Shown here piece by piece: positions 26,034-37,800 of a stretch of 59,310 nucleotides of DNA (the first letter of the stretch is position 1; every line of letters starts with the position of its first letter). The notes beneath the pieces are model-generated. The model was not told the DNA's origin. It did no database searches and saw only the letters and a program-made list of their open reading frames with translations. The stretch lies in contig JAFVAX010000037.1 in NCBI GenBank assembly GCA_017480285.1, positions 1 to 59,310 on the forward strand, in the 5' to 3' direction. Origin of the DNA: Paludibacteraceae bacterium. Its GTDB lineage: Bacteria > Bacteroidota > Bacteroidia > Bacteroidales > Paludibacteraceae. Both the position numbers and the translations under genes were made by a program.

Positions 26034-29000
26034 ATGAAAAGATTTGCTTCCTATATGGCTATTGTCGTAGCCTTTTGTTTGTGTGTTTCTAACAGAGTTT
26101 TTGCTAATACAGTAACAGTTGCTGATGATACAAAAACAGATGAGCATATTCCTTATTACGGATTTTATGCAGACGGATCAGGCGTACATGTTCAAGCTAT
26201 TTATCCTTCAACATTGTTAAATGACTTAGCAGATGGTAATATTACTGCTCTAAAGTTTTATTCATCTGCAACTTCTATTAATTGGAGTGATGTGGAAGTT
26301 ACAATTAGCCTTAATAATGTTGACGCATCAACCTTGCCATACACATCATATCGATGCTATTTTAATACTGAAGATGGACTTACTGAGGTATATAGTGGAA
26401 AATTTACCTTTTCTAATGGTGCGTTTAGTATTAATTTTCAAACTCCATTTACATATGAGGGTGGCAAAAACCTATTATTAGATATAAAAGTCAAAAAGGC
26501 TTCTTCAAGTTATGCTCATACTTATTTTTATGGTATCAGTCGTACTGAAGCATCGTGTTGGACAACTACATCAGGTTCTTCTACCGGTTCTTCAACAAAT
26601 TTCTTGCCTAAAACAACTTTTACCTATTCTGTTACTGGTTCAAATACTTGTCCTAAACCCAAAGATTTAACAAAAGATTTAGTAACAGCTAATAATGCCT
26701 CTTTCAGTTGGACGGCAGGTGGTTCAGAGACTGAGTGGCAATATGTTTGTCTGCCTGCTACTTCAACGGTTAATTGGAATAGTGCATCAGTGCAAACGAC
26801 AAGTTCAACAACGGCAACTATTACAGGTTTGAGTGCCACTACCAACTATAAATTTTATGTGCGTGCAATTTGTTCTGAAATTGATCAAAGTGGCGATGCA
26901 ACAAGTTCTTTTACTACTCCCTGTGCTACGGAAGTGTTGCCGTTTAGTGAGAATTTTAATAGTATAAGTTCAGGAATACCAAATTGTTGGGATAATACAG
27001 AAGGTACAGTAAGTACAACTTATAGAGTTGCTTATTATGCTACCGGACGTTCAGGGGCTTGTGTGCGCTTTGATTCTTATTATGCAAATAATAATCAATA
27101 TAGTTTTCTTAAGACACCAGAAATAGACATTTTTGGTCCTGCAAAGTTGACTTTTTGGTATAAAAATCCAAAAGGAGGGGATTTCTCTGTATATTATTCA
27201 CTTGATGGTGGAACAACAAAAACTCTTTTGACGTCAGGACTAACAGGGAAAACCGCTTGGACGGAAAAAGCGATTGACTTACCGGCAGTTTGTGTAGGAG
27301 ATGTTACATTCTGTTTCAAAGGAACAAGTAATTATGGTTCAGGAGATGCTTATATATATCTTGACGACATACTTGTAGAGTCAACAGTGGACTGTGGTAA
27401 GCCTGCCACGCCGACTTGTTCGAACTTGACTGGTACGAGTGCTACGCTTTCTTGGACGGCGAATACAGGTGTAACGGAATATAAGTATCTCTACATAGAC
27501 CGCACCGCCAACCCCTCGGCAATGCCCGACTGGACAAGTGCCACAAACATAACGGCTACAACAGTCAATCTCACAGGTCTCACCGATGGTCATACCTACG
27601 ACTTCTATGTTATGTGCGCTTGTGGTACGGTAGCATCTGATGCTTGTACCTTCACCCCTCTCTCTTGCCCGAATGTAACAGGCGTTACGTTGTCGAACAA
27701 ACTATATAACGGCGTAACTGTCAATTGGACAACGAGTGCCACCGCCAACTGCGACATACGCTATAAATCTTCAGTCGATGCCGACTGGACGACTGTTGCC
27801 ACTAATGTGTCCGCAACCTCACAAGCCATAACGGGACTGACCACAGGCTCGACCTATACTATTGAGGTCAAACCGACCTGCAGCACCGACGGTTGGGTTG
27901 CCGCAAACGAGACCTTTACCCCCGTTTATACTGCTCCCGCAACGGTTAATGTAAGCAGTATAACCGAGACCACGGCTTCGGCATCGTGGACTGCGGTAAG
28001 CGATGCTGCAAGTTATGAGTATATCATTGTAGGCAGAGGTGCTTCTGAGGATTGGACTTCACCTACTGCTGCAGCGTCCGCTTCCGCCTCGCTGACGGAT
28101 ATGACACTCGCAACCGACTACGATATGTATGTACGCGCAGTATATGCCAACGGTGGCAAGAGCGCAGGCACAAAGAAAGAGTTCTCAACCATAGTTAATG
28201 CTCCCACTGTAACCTTAGGTTCCTACAACTCCGAATCAGCCACTTGCACTTGGACTGCCGGTGGCGGGGCAACGCAATACGAGTGGCTCTGCCAAACATC
28301 CACTCCCACTGCCGCCAACTGGCTGACCGCCAACTCAACAGCCGAACTGTCCGCCACTGTCACCGCTCTGTCTGCCAACACGCAGTATTGCTTCTATGTT
28401 CGCGCCACTGCCAACGGCAAATACAGTGCCGTGGCTCAAAGTGCAGCCTTCACCACTCCCTGCGGAACGGAAGATTTGCCGTTCAGCGAGCCGTTTACAA
28501 GTGCAACACAACCAGATTGCTGGACAATTAGTAGCGGTTGGGGAACATCTGCAAATTATTGGACGACAAATAGTGATTACAAAAACACAGGTTTTTCCTT
28601 AAGATATAATGCAAAAACCTCATCTTCATCTAATTTGACATCACCACCTATTTATATATCTGACAAATGCGATTTTTCATTCTATATAAAAAACAACTAT
28701 AGTTATGGGTATACAACTTGCAAAGTGTTTATCAACGATGGGACAACAGATACTGAAATAACAAGTTCACTTGACATTAGCAAGAGTATTTCTTCAATAA
28801 CTAAAAAGACCTATGACTTGTCTGCATTTAAGGGAAAAACTATAACAGTCAGATTCAATGCAAACGGAACAGGAACCTCTTATACATCTTACCTGTATAT
28901 TGACGATGTCGCCATCACTCCCAAGACCTGCACCACCCCGACTTTAAACACTCCGACAGTTACTTACAACAGTGCTACGGTTACTTGGACTGACAGTCGT

Positions 29001-32000
29001 GCCGAGCAGTGGTCGGTTCGCTACCGCACCTACAACACCGGCGACTGGACAGTAGTGAATGACCTGACGAACAAGACCTACACTATGACGGGTTTGACCT
29101 CCGGCACGGAATATGAGGTGCAGGTACGCAACGACTGCGCCACAGCAAGCAGCAGTTGGACAACATCCAAACGCTTCACACCCGAATGTAAGACTCCGGG
29201 GACACCTGCGTTCTCCGATGCCACCACCGACGGCGGACATGTCAGTTGGACGGCTGCCGAAGGCGTAAGCAGTTATCAGTATTGCGTAGTGGCAAGCGGT
29301 GCTGATGCCGACTGGTCGGGCAACCTGACAGTGAACACCAACGCAAAAGACCTGACGGGACTCACTGCCGGCGATGAATATATCTTCTATGTTCGTAGCG
29401 TCTGCGCTACCGGCGTTTACAGCGAGGCTGTCAGTTGCGCCGTGGCTCCCGCTTGTCCCACACCAAGTGATGTGCAGTTCTCAAACCAAACTTACAATAG
29501 TGCTACCGTCAGTTGGACCAACGGTGGCGGTGAGGATAGTTGGAATCTCCGCTTCTCGTCAGATGGCGGAACGACTTGGACCAATGTAAATAGTTTGAAT
29601 GCCCGCACACATAGTTTGACAGGGCTTACCACCAATACTGAGTATCTCGTTCAGGTTCAGGCAGGTTGTGGTGGCACTTGGGCAGAAAACACCTTCACCC
29701 CAGTTTATACTGCGCCTTCAACACCAACAATAACTAATGTTACAGATGTTGCGGCAATGGCTTCGTGGACGGCAGTGGCTGATGCAACGGGTTATCAGTA
29801 TGTAGTGATGCAAGGCTCAACGGATGCCGACTGGACGGGTGCTACTTCAACCAGCACTACTTCTGCCACTTTGAGCGGACTGACTGCAGGCACAAATTAT
29901 ACTCTCTATGTCCGCTCTACATATCCGGCAGGTGGCTATAGCATTGCTACTTCGGCACCTTTCTCAACAGTATATATGCAACCTGCGAATGTCCATACCA
30001 CCGATGTACAGGCATATCAAGCCACTATCGCTTGGCAGCAGGGCGGAGCAGAAACGCAGTATCAGTATGTGCTTGTAGAGAAAAATACAGCACCCGTTTG
30101 GACAGGTGTTACTCCTCTTGCAACGGGTGTTCGCGAAGTAACGATAGATAACTTAGATGCCATAACGGAATATGACTTCTATGTACGCTCATACTACGGT
30201 GAAGGCAAATACAGCACCGCTGTCAAACTGAGTTTCAAGACGGCTTGCGGTATTTACGAAATACCTTTCACAGAGAGTTTCTCCGCGAACAGTTTGCCTG
30301 AATGTTGGGATAACCAAGAAGGAACGACCTTAGAGGAAACATACCGCTGGAGTATCTATGCTTATGACGGTCATACAGGTTCAGGCGGATGTGTTCGCTT
30401 TAACGCTGTATCAAACAGTTTGGGTTATACCAACTATTTAGAGTCCCCTCAAATAAGACTTACCGACGAGGCACAATTGCAGTTCTATTGGAAAAATCCC
30501 AAGGCTGCAACCTACAAAGTGTATGTATCTGTTAATGGCGGTGAGCGTACGGAATTGAAAGACCTGACAGCGACGCAAACTGCTTGGACACAGGAGACTA
30601 TAAGTCTTGCCGATTATAGTGGTGAGATTGTACGCTTATATTTCTATGCAGTCAGCAACAAAACGAGCAATTCCTATGCTTGGTTGGACGAGGTTAATGT
30701 CAGTTACAGACCTTGCAACACTCCGACCGCTCTGTCAGCCGTTGCTACAACCGATGGCGCTAATCTGAGTTGGACCGACAACGAGGCTGACGAGTGGGTA
30801 TTAGAGTATCGCACTACTATGCCACGAGGCGAATGGCAGACTGTCAGCAATCTGACTGCAACCAACTACACCCTGACAGGACTCACTGTCGGAACGCAAT
30901 ACGATGTTCATGTCAAGGCTGTTTGTTCGGCTCTTCGCCAGAGCGAATGGACCTCCAGTTCGTTCACACCGCAGTGCCTTGCTCCGTTTGACTTCACTGT
31001 AACGGCACTGACCAACTCATCGGCTGCCATCTCTTGGGAAGTGCCTGCGCAAAAGATACGCTACAAGGCTGAAGGGGCTGCCGGTTGGGCTGCAACAACC
31101 AACCTCTCAAGTGCTACTTCTTATGCCTTGACAGGTCTTGCTGGTAATACTACTTATATAGTGCAGACACAAGCCGCTTGTGCCGAAGGCATAAACGACA
31201 ACTGGAGTTCAGATTTCAGTTTCACAACCAAATGCGACGCTATCACCATAACAAAAACAAATCCATACATAGCAGACTTTAGCGGTTTGAGCAGTGAAAT
31301 GCCCGTTTGCTGGGAGAAATCGGAAACGACATATCCGTATGTCTCGGCTAATGAATTGCAGTTTAATGGTAACATTGAAGGTCAAACGGCTATACTGCCA
31401 CTCTTTACCAACGATATTTCAACTCTTACACTCAAGTTTAACTACCGTTCTACATTCTCACAGATAGCAGTCGGTTATATCAATACTTCCGATGCTTTTG
31501 TGGCGGTAAGTACTTTGGCGGTAAATGACAGTTATTCGTTTGTCGAATATGCGTTTGACGGAGTAAGTAATGCTAAAAACATTGCCTTGCGGTTGGTTAA
31601 TATGTCTTCGGTATTTGCCGTGGGTTATATTAAGGATGTGGTAGTCGAACTAACACCTACATGCCGTCGTCCGGCTTCGCTGTCGTCAGCCACAAACATA
31701 ACATCTTCGGGTGCTACCTTTACTTGGACAGCATCAGGCTTTGGCGAGAGTTCGTATGAGTATATATGTGTTCCATCAGGCGAGACACCCGATTGGAACG
31801 ATGCCACTAAAGTAAATACGCTGACAGCAACTATAACAGGCTTGAACCCGCAAACCGACTACGACTTCTATGTGCGTTCGTGGTGTGCCGACGACGATCA
31901 GAGCGAGGCACTTATGGTATCGTTTGTAACGGCGTGCGACAGTTATAAGGTTATTCCTTTCAAAGAGAACTTCAATAGTGTTGCAGACCTGCCAAGTTGC

Positions 32001-34079
32001 TGGACAGGTACTAAATGGGGTACAAGTCAAGGCTCGTGGACACTCGGCGGTTTTGGCGGTGAGAGCGAAACGCCCAACTCATTGCAATACAAAGCAAGGA
32101 CTACTGCAACCGACAGTGCAGATGTTGCTACACCGAACCTGCTACTCGATGTAAATGCTCGGCTGACCTTCAAGATACGCAACTCTTATGGTACTCCTAC
32201 GCAGTATGTAAGCGGAAATGTGGTTATTATTGAAAACGGCAATACGCTACGGAAAATTCCGTTCATTGAAAGTGCCACAAACCTCACACAGACAGTCGAT
32301 TTGACCCCATTTACGGGCAAAGTGGTGCAGATACATTTCCGCGCCTATGGTGCCAATGCCAACACTTCGGCATATATCTATATCGACGATGTAGTAGTTG
32401 AGCCGTATGCACACCTTTTCCTTGACACGGAAGGCGATGGCTTATGGACCACAGCCGACAACTGGGACAAGCGAACAGTTCCGACAATCACTAACGATGT
32501 CATCATTCGCAAACCGTTGAATATCGTCTCGGGTACGAAGGCTATGGCAAAGAGCGTTGTCATTGACCGTATCGCAAGTGAGTTATATGGAGTTGAAAGT
32601 CGCACGGGTACTGTTAGTGTTCAAGCAGGTGGCGAACTCATTATTCAAAACACCTTGCGTCAGGCAGAAGGCAAGTTCGATAATAGTGGCATTACAAGCA
32701 CCGTGGTTCCTACAAGCGAGAGTTATCTGTATGTAGGCACCAACGCAACAAGCAACGGCGTGCTTGCTATAGGCTCGCACGAGGGCGAACAAGCCAATCT
32801 CAACCGTGCATCGGTTAGTTTCTACACTCGTGCTTGTAAGACGGAGAACGGTTGGGTTAACCAGTTTATCGGAACACCGTTCTCAAGCGGAAACGATGTC
32901 TATTGGGATTACTACGGTTCGTATCTCTATAAGTTCGATCCGACCTTGCCCGAAGAAGAGGCATGGGTAAATCAGTTGCGCGGTATGCCGGCAGAACCGT
33001 TTATAGGATATAATATCCTGCGTAAGGATGCTGACCCCACTTCGCTTTATATGCAAGGAACACTCTGTGCAAGCGACAACAACAAAGAACTGAGCCTCTA
33101 CTATAACGGCGTCTCTAATACGGAGAATGTGCTTGCCAACTCGTGGATAGCACCGATAGATATTGCCTCTATAGGTGTTGATGCGTTCAGTAACTGCGAA
33201 GCAACAGTCTATCTGTTCAATGCAGGTACTAAACAACAGAATATCGATGGTGGCGGTCAAGGTTCGTTTGGCACAAGCACGGCTGCTGAAAACCAAACAT
33301 CTGCCGGTCAGTTTATCTCGCTTCCTGTAGGCTCGGCTTCTTGGACCGACCCCGTTGTGCAGGTTATCCCGTCGATGCAGGCGTTCATAGTGCTTGCCAC
33401 GGGCGACAACCCCGCACTGACACTTAACTACGGTACAATGGTTCTCTCACCTGCCATAGATAAAGACAATGATATTATGACTGTTGCTACCCGTGCACCA
33501 AAGCGTCAGAGAAACGAAGAGGGTGAGTCTGCCACCAACAAACCTGACATCATGCGCTTGCATGTGGAAGACTTGAACGGCAGAAGCGATATCTTGTATC
33601 TGCTTGTGAGAAACGACTTTACTCAAGGTTTCGACAATGGTTATGACGGCAGAAAGATGTTCGGTAACGCAGAAAATCCGCAATTGTATGCCGTTAGCGA
33701 GGCAGGGCAGTTGTCTGTTGATTGCGTACCCGAGGCTGAAGGAACGATCGTCGGTTTCAATGCCGGTGAGGGCAAGACCTATCGCTTCACCTTTACCTAC
33801 GATGGCTGGGATATGCTCTATCTCAACGACCTTAAGGCAGAAGTATCAACGCTCATTAGCGATGAAAGTGAATATGTGTTTGAGGTAACCGACGAGGCTG
33901 TAATGAACCGCTTTATAATAACGGCTTCGCCGCTGTACGGTCAAGTACCGACCGTAATAGACGGCTATGAATATACTGGTGCACAAGCATCTAAGGTAAG
34001 AAAAGTGATGATTGACGGTATAATCTATATACTCAAGGGCGGAAATATCTATACTGTAACAGGTGTGAAAGTAAGATGA
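26034..34079 (+). CDS. Giant secreted FN3 / cleaved-adhesin surface protein (module A)
   Basis: A 2681-residue exported protein. I prefer the ATG at 26034 over 26025 because it aligns with the paralogue at 34850 (MKRFASYM / MKRYISSV). After the signal peptide comes a domain of about 180 residues shared with the paralogue. About thirteen FN3-type domains follow (pattern ATVSW ... LTGLTxGTxY.FYVR), interleaved with about five cleaved-adhesin/MAM-like domains, recognisable by LPFSENFNS...CWDN and ending YIYLDDI; these start near nucleotides 26935, 28460, 30245, 31235 and 31937. The last 550 residues (from FLDTEGDGLWTTADNW) are again shared with the paralogue and end KVMIDGIIYILKGGN, YTVTGVKVR, a tail seen on exported Bacteroidales proteins. 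Base composition changes sharply at domain borders. Probably a surface adhesin or matrix binder. Its TGA overlaps the next ATG. Confidence 0.92.
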   Translation: MKRFASYMAIVVAFCLCVSNRVFANTVTVADDTKTDEHIPYYGFYADGSGVHVQAIYPSTLLNDLADGNITALKFYSSATSINWSDVEVTISLNNVDASTLPYTSYRCYFNTEDGLTEVYSGKFTFSNGAFSINFQTPFTYEGGKNLLLDIKVKKASSSYAHTYFYGISRTEASCWTTTSGSSTGSSTNFLPKTTFTYSVTGSNTCPKPKDLTKDLVTANNASFSWTAGGSETEWQYVCLPATSTVNWNSASVQTTSSTTATITGLSATTNYKFYVRAICSEIDQSGDATSSFTTPCATEVLPFSENFNSISSGIPNCWDNTEGTVSTTYRVAYYATGRSGACVRFDSYYANNNQYSFLKTPEIDIFGPAKLTFWYKNPKGGDFSVYYSLDGGTTKTLLTSGLTGKTAWTEKAIDLPAVCVGDVTFCFKGTSNYGSGDAYIYLDDILVESTVDCGKPATPTCSNLTGTSATLSWTANTGVTEYKYLYIDRTANPSAMPDWTSATNITATTVNLTGLTDGHTYDFYVMCACGTVASDACTFTPLSCPNVTGVTLSNKLYNGVTVNWTTSATANCDIRYKSSVDADWTTVATNVSATSQAITGLTTGSTYTIEVKPTCSTDGWVAANETFTPVYTAPATVNVSSITETTASASWTAVSDAASYEYIIVGRGASEDWTSPTAAASASASLTDMTLATDYDMYVRAVYANGGKSAGTKKEFSTIVNAPTVTLGSYNSESATCTWTAGGGATQYEWLCQTSTPTAANWLTANSTAELSATVTALSANTQYCFYVRATANGKYSAVAQSAAFTTPCGTEDLPFSEPFTSATQPDCWTISSGWGTSANYWTTNSDYKNTGFSLRYNAKTSSSSNLTSPPIYISDKCDFSFYIKNNYSYGYTTCKVFINDGTTDTEITSSLDISKSISSITKKTYDLSAFKGKTITVRFNANGTGTSYTSYLYIDDVAITPKTCTTPTLNTPTVTYNSATVTWTDSRAEQWSVRYRTYNTGDWTVVNDLTNKTYTMTGLTSGTEYEVQVRNDCATASSSWTTSKRFTPECKTPGTPAFSDATTDGGHVSWTAAEGVSSYQYCVVASGADADWSGNLTVNTNAKDLTGLTAGDEYIFYVRSVCATGVYSEAVSCAVAPACPTPSDVQFSNQTYNSATVSWTNGGGEDSWNLRFSSDGGTTWTNVNSLNARTHSLTGLTTNTEYLVQVQAGCGGTWAENTFTPVYTAPSTPTITNVTDVAAMASWTAVADATGYQYVVMQGSTDADWTGATSTSTTSATLSGLTAGTNYTLYVRSTYPAGGYSIATSAPFSTVYMQPANVHTTDVQAYQATIAWQQGGAETQYQYVLVEKNTAPVWTGVTPLATGVREVTIDNLDAITEYDFYVRSYYGEGKYSTAVKLSFKTACGIYEIPFTESFSANSLPECWDNQEGTTLEETYRWSIYAYDGHTGSGGCVRFNAVSNSLGYTNYLESPQIRLTDEAQLQFYWKNPKAATYKVYVSVNGGERTELKDLTATQTAWTQETISLADYSGEIVRLYFYAVSNKTSNSYAWLDEVNVSYRPCNTPTALSAVATTDGANLSWTDNEADEWVLEYRTTMPRGEWQTVSNLTATNYTLTGLTVGTQYDVHVKAVCSALRQSEWTSSSFTPQCLAPFDFTVTALTNSSAAISWEVPAQKIRYKAEGAAGWAATTNLSSATSYALTGLAGNTTYIVQTQAACAEGINDNWSSDFSFTTKCDAITITKTNPYIADFSGLSSEMPVCWEKSETTYPYVSANELQFNGNIEGQTAILPLFTNDISTLTLKFNYRSTFSQIAVGYINTSDAFVAVSTLAVNDSYSFVEYAFDGVSNAKNIALRLVNMSSVFAVGYIKDVVVELTPTCRRPASLSSATNITSSGATFTWTASGFGESSYEYICVPSGETPDWNDATKVNTLTATITGLNPQTDYDFYVRSWCADDDQSEALMVSFVTACDSYKVIPFKENFNSVADLPSCWTGTKWGTSQGSWTLGGFGGESETPNSLQYKARTTATDSADVATPNLLLDVNARLTFKIRNSYGTPTQYVSGNVVIIENGNTLRKIPFIESATNLTQTVDLTPFTGKVVQIHFRAYGANANTSAYIYIDDVVVEPYAHLFLDTEGDGLWTTADNWDKRTVPTITNDVIIRKPLNIVSGTKAMAKSVVIDRIASELYGVESRTGTVSVQAGGELIIQNTLRQAEGKFDNSGITSTVVPTSESYLYVGTNATSNGVLAIGSHEGEQANLNRASVSFYTRACKTENGWVNQFIGTPFSSGNDVYWDYYGSYLYKFDPTLPEEEAWVNQLRGMPAEPFIGYNILRKDADPTSLYMQGTLCASDNNKELSLYYNGVSNTENVLANSWIAPIDIASIGVDAFSNCEATVYLFNAGTKQQNIDGGGQGSFGTSTAAENQTSAGQFISLPVGSASWTDPVVQVIPSMQAFIVLATGDNPALTLNYGTMVLSPAIDKDNDIMTVATRAPKRQRNEEGESATNKPDIMRLHVEDLNGRSDILYLLVRNDFTQGFDNGYDGRKMFGNAENPQLYAVSEAGQLSVDCVPEAEGTIVGFNAGEGKTYRFTFTYDGWDMLYLNDLKAEVSTLISDESEYVFEVTDEAVMNRFIITASPLYGQVPTVIDGYEYTGAQASKVRKVMIDGIIYILKGGNIYTVTGVKVR

Positions 34080-34546
34080 AAAAGATTGGATTAGTTTTGT
34101 TTGTTTCGATTGTGTTGATGCCTCTTGAGGTATCGGCACAGTGGACATTGAGCGGTAGCGTGGCAGAGTGGTCTGTTCATAGAACATCCGACCAAACTTA
34201 CGGAAGTAGCAGGCTGCAGGGCAGTTCGTCGCTTTCACTCGCTACGCCTACATACGCTTCCCGAATGATGTCAAGTGGCGGTGTGTATAGTTCGCGCCCC
34301 ACAATCGACAGCAATGGCAAAGCAGTGTTTACTTATTATAGTAAAGACGCTGATAGCAATGTTGATACTCGGTCTGCCGGACCAAGAAAAGTTATTATAA
34401 TAGGCGAGCCGGATGAAGACGACAAGGAGTTGCCTGTCGGCGACTGTGTGTTGCCACTTATTTTCTTCGTCTTAATGTATGTGCTAACCTTCAGATTTAG
34501 GAAACCCTCAGATTTAGAAAAAGTGTCAGATAGGGTGTCTATTTGA
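34076..34546 (+). CDS. Small secreted protein with P-V-G-D membrane tail (module A partner)
   Basis: A 156-residue protein coupled to the giant adhesin by an ATGA overlap. A signal peptide (MKKIGLVLFVSIVLMPLEVSA) leads to a Ser-rich body that aligns with the protein at 39178: SSRPTIDSNGKAVFTYYSK here against SSKPTICEQGHAVLRYYSK there. Then come GPRK, an acidic stretch (EPDEDDKE) and LPVGDCVLPLIFFVLMYVL (119-137), followed by a basic tail. The P-x-G-D plus hydrophobic plus basic ending resembles PEP-/PID-CTERM-type sorting tails, which a processing enzyme cuts. No such enzyme is in the window. Function unknown. Confidence 0.85.
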   Translation: MKKIGLVLFVSIVLMPLEVSAQWTLSGSVAEWSVHRTSDQTYGSSRLQGSSSLSLATPTYASRMMSSGGVYSSRPTIDSNGKAVFTYYSKDADSNVDTRSAGPRKVIIIGEPDEDDKELPVGDCVLPLIFFVLMYVLTFRFRKPSDLEKVSDRVSI

Positions 34547-34604
34547 TATTCGAATTTGTAACATCTAAGTTTGCAAAGTTGTAAAATTTTGCTTATTGGC
34601 GGAT

Positions 34605-34682
34605 AAAGTTTTATTTTCGTTGTCAGTTTGCTCTTTTTAGTATCAAAAAGTGCCACTTTGCAACGAAAATAAAATTTTTTAT
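34605..34682 (+). terminator. Long-armed terminator hairpin after module A
   Basis: TTTTATTTTCGTTG (34609-34622) pairs perfectly with CAACGAAAATAAAA (34661-34674), followed by TTTTTTAT. The 38-nt loop contains a second, smaller stem (CTTTTT / AAAAAG). The arms are unusually far apart for a simple terminator. Confidence 0.65.
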
Positions 34683-34764
34683 AACGATAAGACTTTCAAA
34701 AATGGCGTTTTTGCTAATCTAAAGATAACAAAAGTGTCTAAAATTATTAAAAAATTGCATTTTT

Positions 34765-34796
34765 TTTGCATTTTTCAATCTGTTAATGTATCTTTG
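34765..34796 (+). promoter_or_regulatory. Promoter of the second adhesin module
   Basis: TTTG 34765-34768, 20 nt, TATCTTTG 34789-34796. Both elements match perfectly; the ATG follows 54 bp later, nearly the same distance as in module A. Confidence 0.75.
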
Positions 34797-34849
34797 CATA
34801 GTTTTGATATGTAACGGTAAGTTTTTTAACCGATTAAGCAGTTTAGGGT

Positions 34850-37800
34850 ATGAAAAGATATATCTCTTCTGTGGCTTTTCTCGTAGCCATACTTTTTGGC
34901 GTTTATAATAGTGTGTTTGCGGATGAACTGACTGTAGCTCCCGGTACGACAAATACTAATTCATATGTACCTATACGAGTGGATCGTACAAACAGCGTAC
35001 AAAAAACCCAAACTATATATGATAAAACCAAAATATCAGTTCTGTCAGCAATGGGATGTAATATCACAGGTATTAGATATTATGCTAATGATGTGATTAA
35101 TTATGGTTCTGGTACTTATGCCTTTACTGTTCCGACTTATTCCGTATCGTTGGCAGAGGTTGATGACGAAGTGCTGACAGGTTTTTTGCCAAATACAATT
35201 TTCACGGAAGTATATACAGGAAAACCCACAAAAGGAACAAGTGAATTGTTTTTCGATTTTTCAAGCAATCCATTCTATTATTCCGGTGCAAAAAACTTGA
35301 TAGTTCAAGTCAGAATAACCGAAGGTGGAGGCTGGTCTTCGTCATCTATCAAGTTCTATTCTACCGGTCAAGGTAAGAATGTAAGTTATTATCAAAATCA
35401 TAGCCAAACATATGGTACTGACGCTGAAGGTGCTGTAGGTTCGATGCCTAAAACCACTTTTACTTATCAACTTGTTACTGCTACTTGTCCCGATCCTACA
35501 AACTTAACTCTTAGCGAGTCAACACCTCACGGTGCTTCTTTCACTTGGACTGCCGGTGGTTCGGAAACACAGTGGCAATATATATGTCTGCCTGCGGCTG
35601 ACGCTGTCGATTGGACTGATGCCGCCGTTCAAACAACCTCATCAGCATCGGCAACTGTTAGTGATTTGATGCCCGGCACTCAGTATAAGTTCTATGTTCG
35701 GGCATATTGTGCCGCTGACGACCAAAGTCAAGATGTTTCCTTACAGTTTACTACACCTTGTGGTGCTATCTTAACAGAGGACTTGCCCTATACCTATGGT
35801 TTTGCAGGCGATGCTTCCGGTGCTATACCTGCTTGCTGGGGCAGAAAACCGTATGTGGGCAGTACAACTGTTTATCCGTCGGTTAATACAGGCTATCAGA
35901 AAGACGATGCTAATTGCCTGTATTTCTTCGGTGGATATGAAGGCACAGAAAGTACTATCATCTTGCCGGAGTTTGAAGAACCAACCAATAACTTGAAGAT
36001 ATCATTCTGGTACTATAACGGACAGACAACCTCGTCTTATCCTCAACTTAAAGTTGGTTATATGACTGACACTACCGATATTTCCACTTTTCACTCATTA
36101 TCTAACCTGACTCGTAAGATAAATTGGACACATACAGGCGATATTGAACTAACCGCTGCCCCTGCTAATTCATATATCGCAATACAATTTTCAGGCGGAA
36201 GTAGCTCGAGTACTGCTTATGTTGATAATATCATTGTTTCGCCTATCATATCTTGTGTTTTGCCAACCAACCTGTCGGCAACGAACATAACAGCCACCGG
36301 TGCTACTGTCAGTTGGACACATCAGGGCAACGCTACCTACTCGCTCAGATATAAAGTGCAAGGGGCTGAAAATTGGATTACCATACCAGATGCTCTTTCT
36401 ACAACAACCTACACTCTTTCAGGTTTAGACTTTTATGTTACTTATGATTTTCAAGTGGGGGTTGACTGTGGCGGAACTATAAACTATAGTTCTTCTGCTT
36501 CATTCACTACAAGTTGTGGCTTCCGGACATTGCCTTTCAGTGAGGATTTCGATGACCTGTCTGCAGGTATACCCGTCTGTTGGGACAATACGGAAGGAAA
36601 TGTTGCCTTTGAAGGTTATCGCTTTAATTATTATGCTTCAGGTCATAACGCCACAAAGTGCGTAAGTTTCAATTCCTACGATACGCCGCTAGGTCAGCAT
36701 GGTTTCCTGAAGACACCTGAGATTTATATCTGTTGCGAAGCACAGTTGCGTTTCTGGTACAGAAATGCACAGGGTGGCGATTTCTCGGTGTATTATTCTA
36801 TTGGCAACGGCTCAAAGGTAGAGTTGGCTACGGGACTTGTTAATCAGTCGGCGTGGAAACAGGAGGTAATAGATTTGCCTCAAGAATGTATAGGTCAGAA
36901 CATAAGAATATGCTTCAAAGGAACGAGCAACAATGCAACAGGCGATGCATATATCAATTTGGACGAAGTACAAATAGTGGCACCACCTTGTAATAAACCG
37001 ACAAGTATTAGTATTACCCCTACCGGCGACGGAGGTATAGTCTCTTGGACTGACCCGGGATCTTCCTCTTGGAGTCTGAGGTATCGTACTACCATGCCAC
37101 AAGGCGAATGGACAACTATCGACAATCTGACTTCGCCGACTTATACCATTACCGGTTTGACCATAGGAACACAATATGATGTGCAGGTGCAATCGCATTG
37201 CTCTATAATAAGCGCAAGTGATTGGTCAGCAACTAAACCTCTCATACCGGTCTGTGAAGCGCCTGTCGGGATAACCGTTACCAACATAGGCGAATCAACG
37301 GCTACCGTCAATTTCCCCGAGCAAGCCGACTATTGGTATCGCTGTGTGCCTCAAGGTGAGACACCTAACTGGTCAAACACAAGCACAGGTCGAGTCTTTA
37401 GCGAGTCCACCAAACTACTCACTTACCAAAATTCAGGTTTGACAGTTTGTACAGACTATGATTTGTATGTTCGAAAGGTTTGTGATAATGAGCACTATAG
37501 CGAACCGACTATGGTGTCGTTTACAACAACTTGTGAAGATTTTATCTTCCTTGACACCGAAGGCGATGGCTTATGGAAAAATGCCGGAAACTGGAGTTCA
37601 CTTAGAGTGCCTTCAATAAGGAACAATGCCATAATACGCCGTCCGGCTACTATTGATGCGGGCACCAAAGGCGAGGCAAAGAGCGTACTTATCGATCAGA
37701 CAACCGACGACCCTGCAATATATAACGGGCAAATAATAATCCAACCTCAAGGCGAGTTGATAGTTGCCACTACACTGAAAAAGCAAACAGGCGAAAACGC

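Larger units (their letters stand above)
34547..34849. other. Intergenic region between the two adhesin modules
   Basis: About 300 bp holding a long terminator hairpin (34609-34680) and the promoter of module B (34765-34796). The rest is AT-rich, with no open frame or further motif that I can support. Confidence 0.75.
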
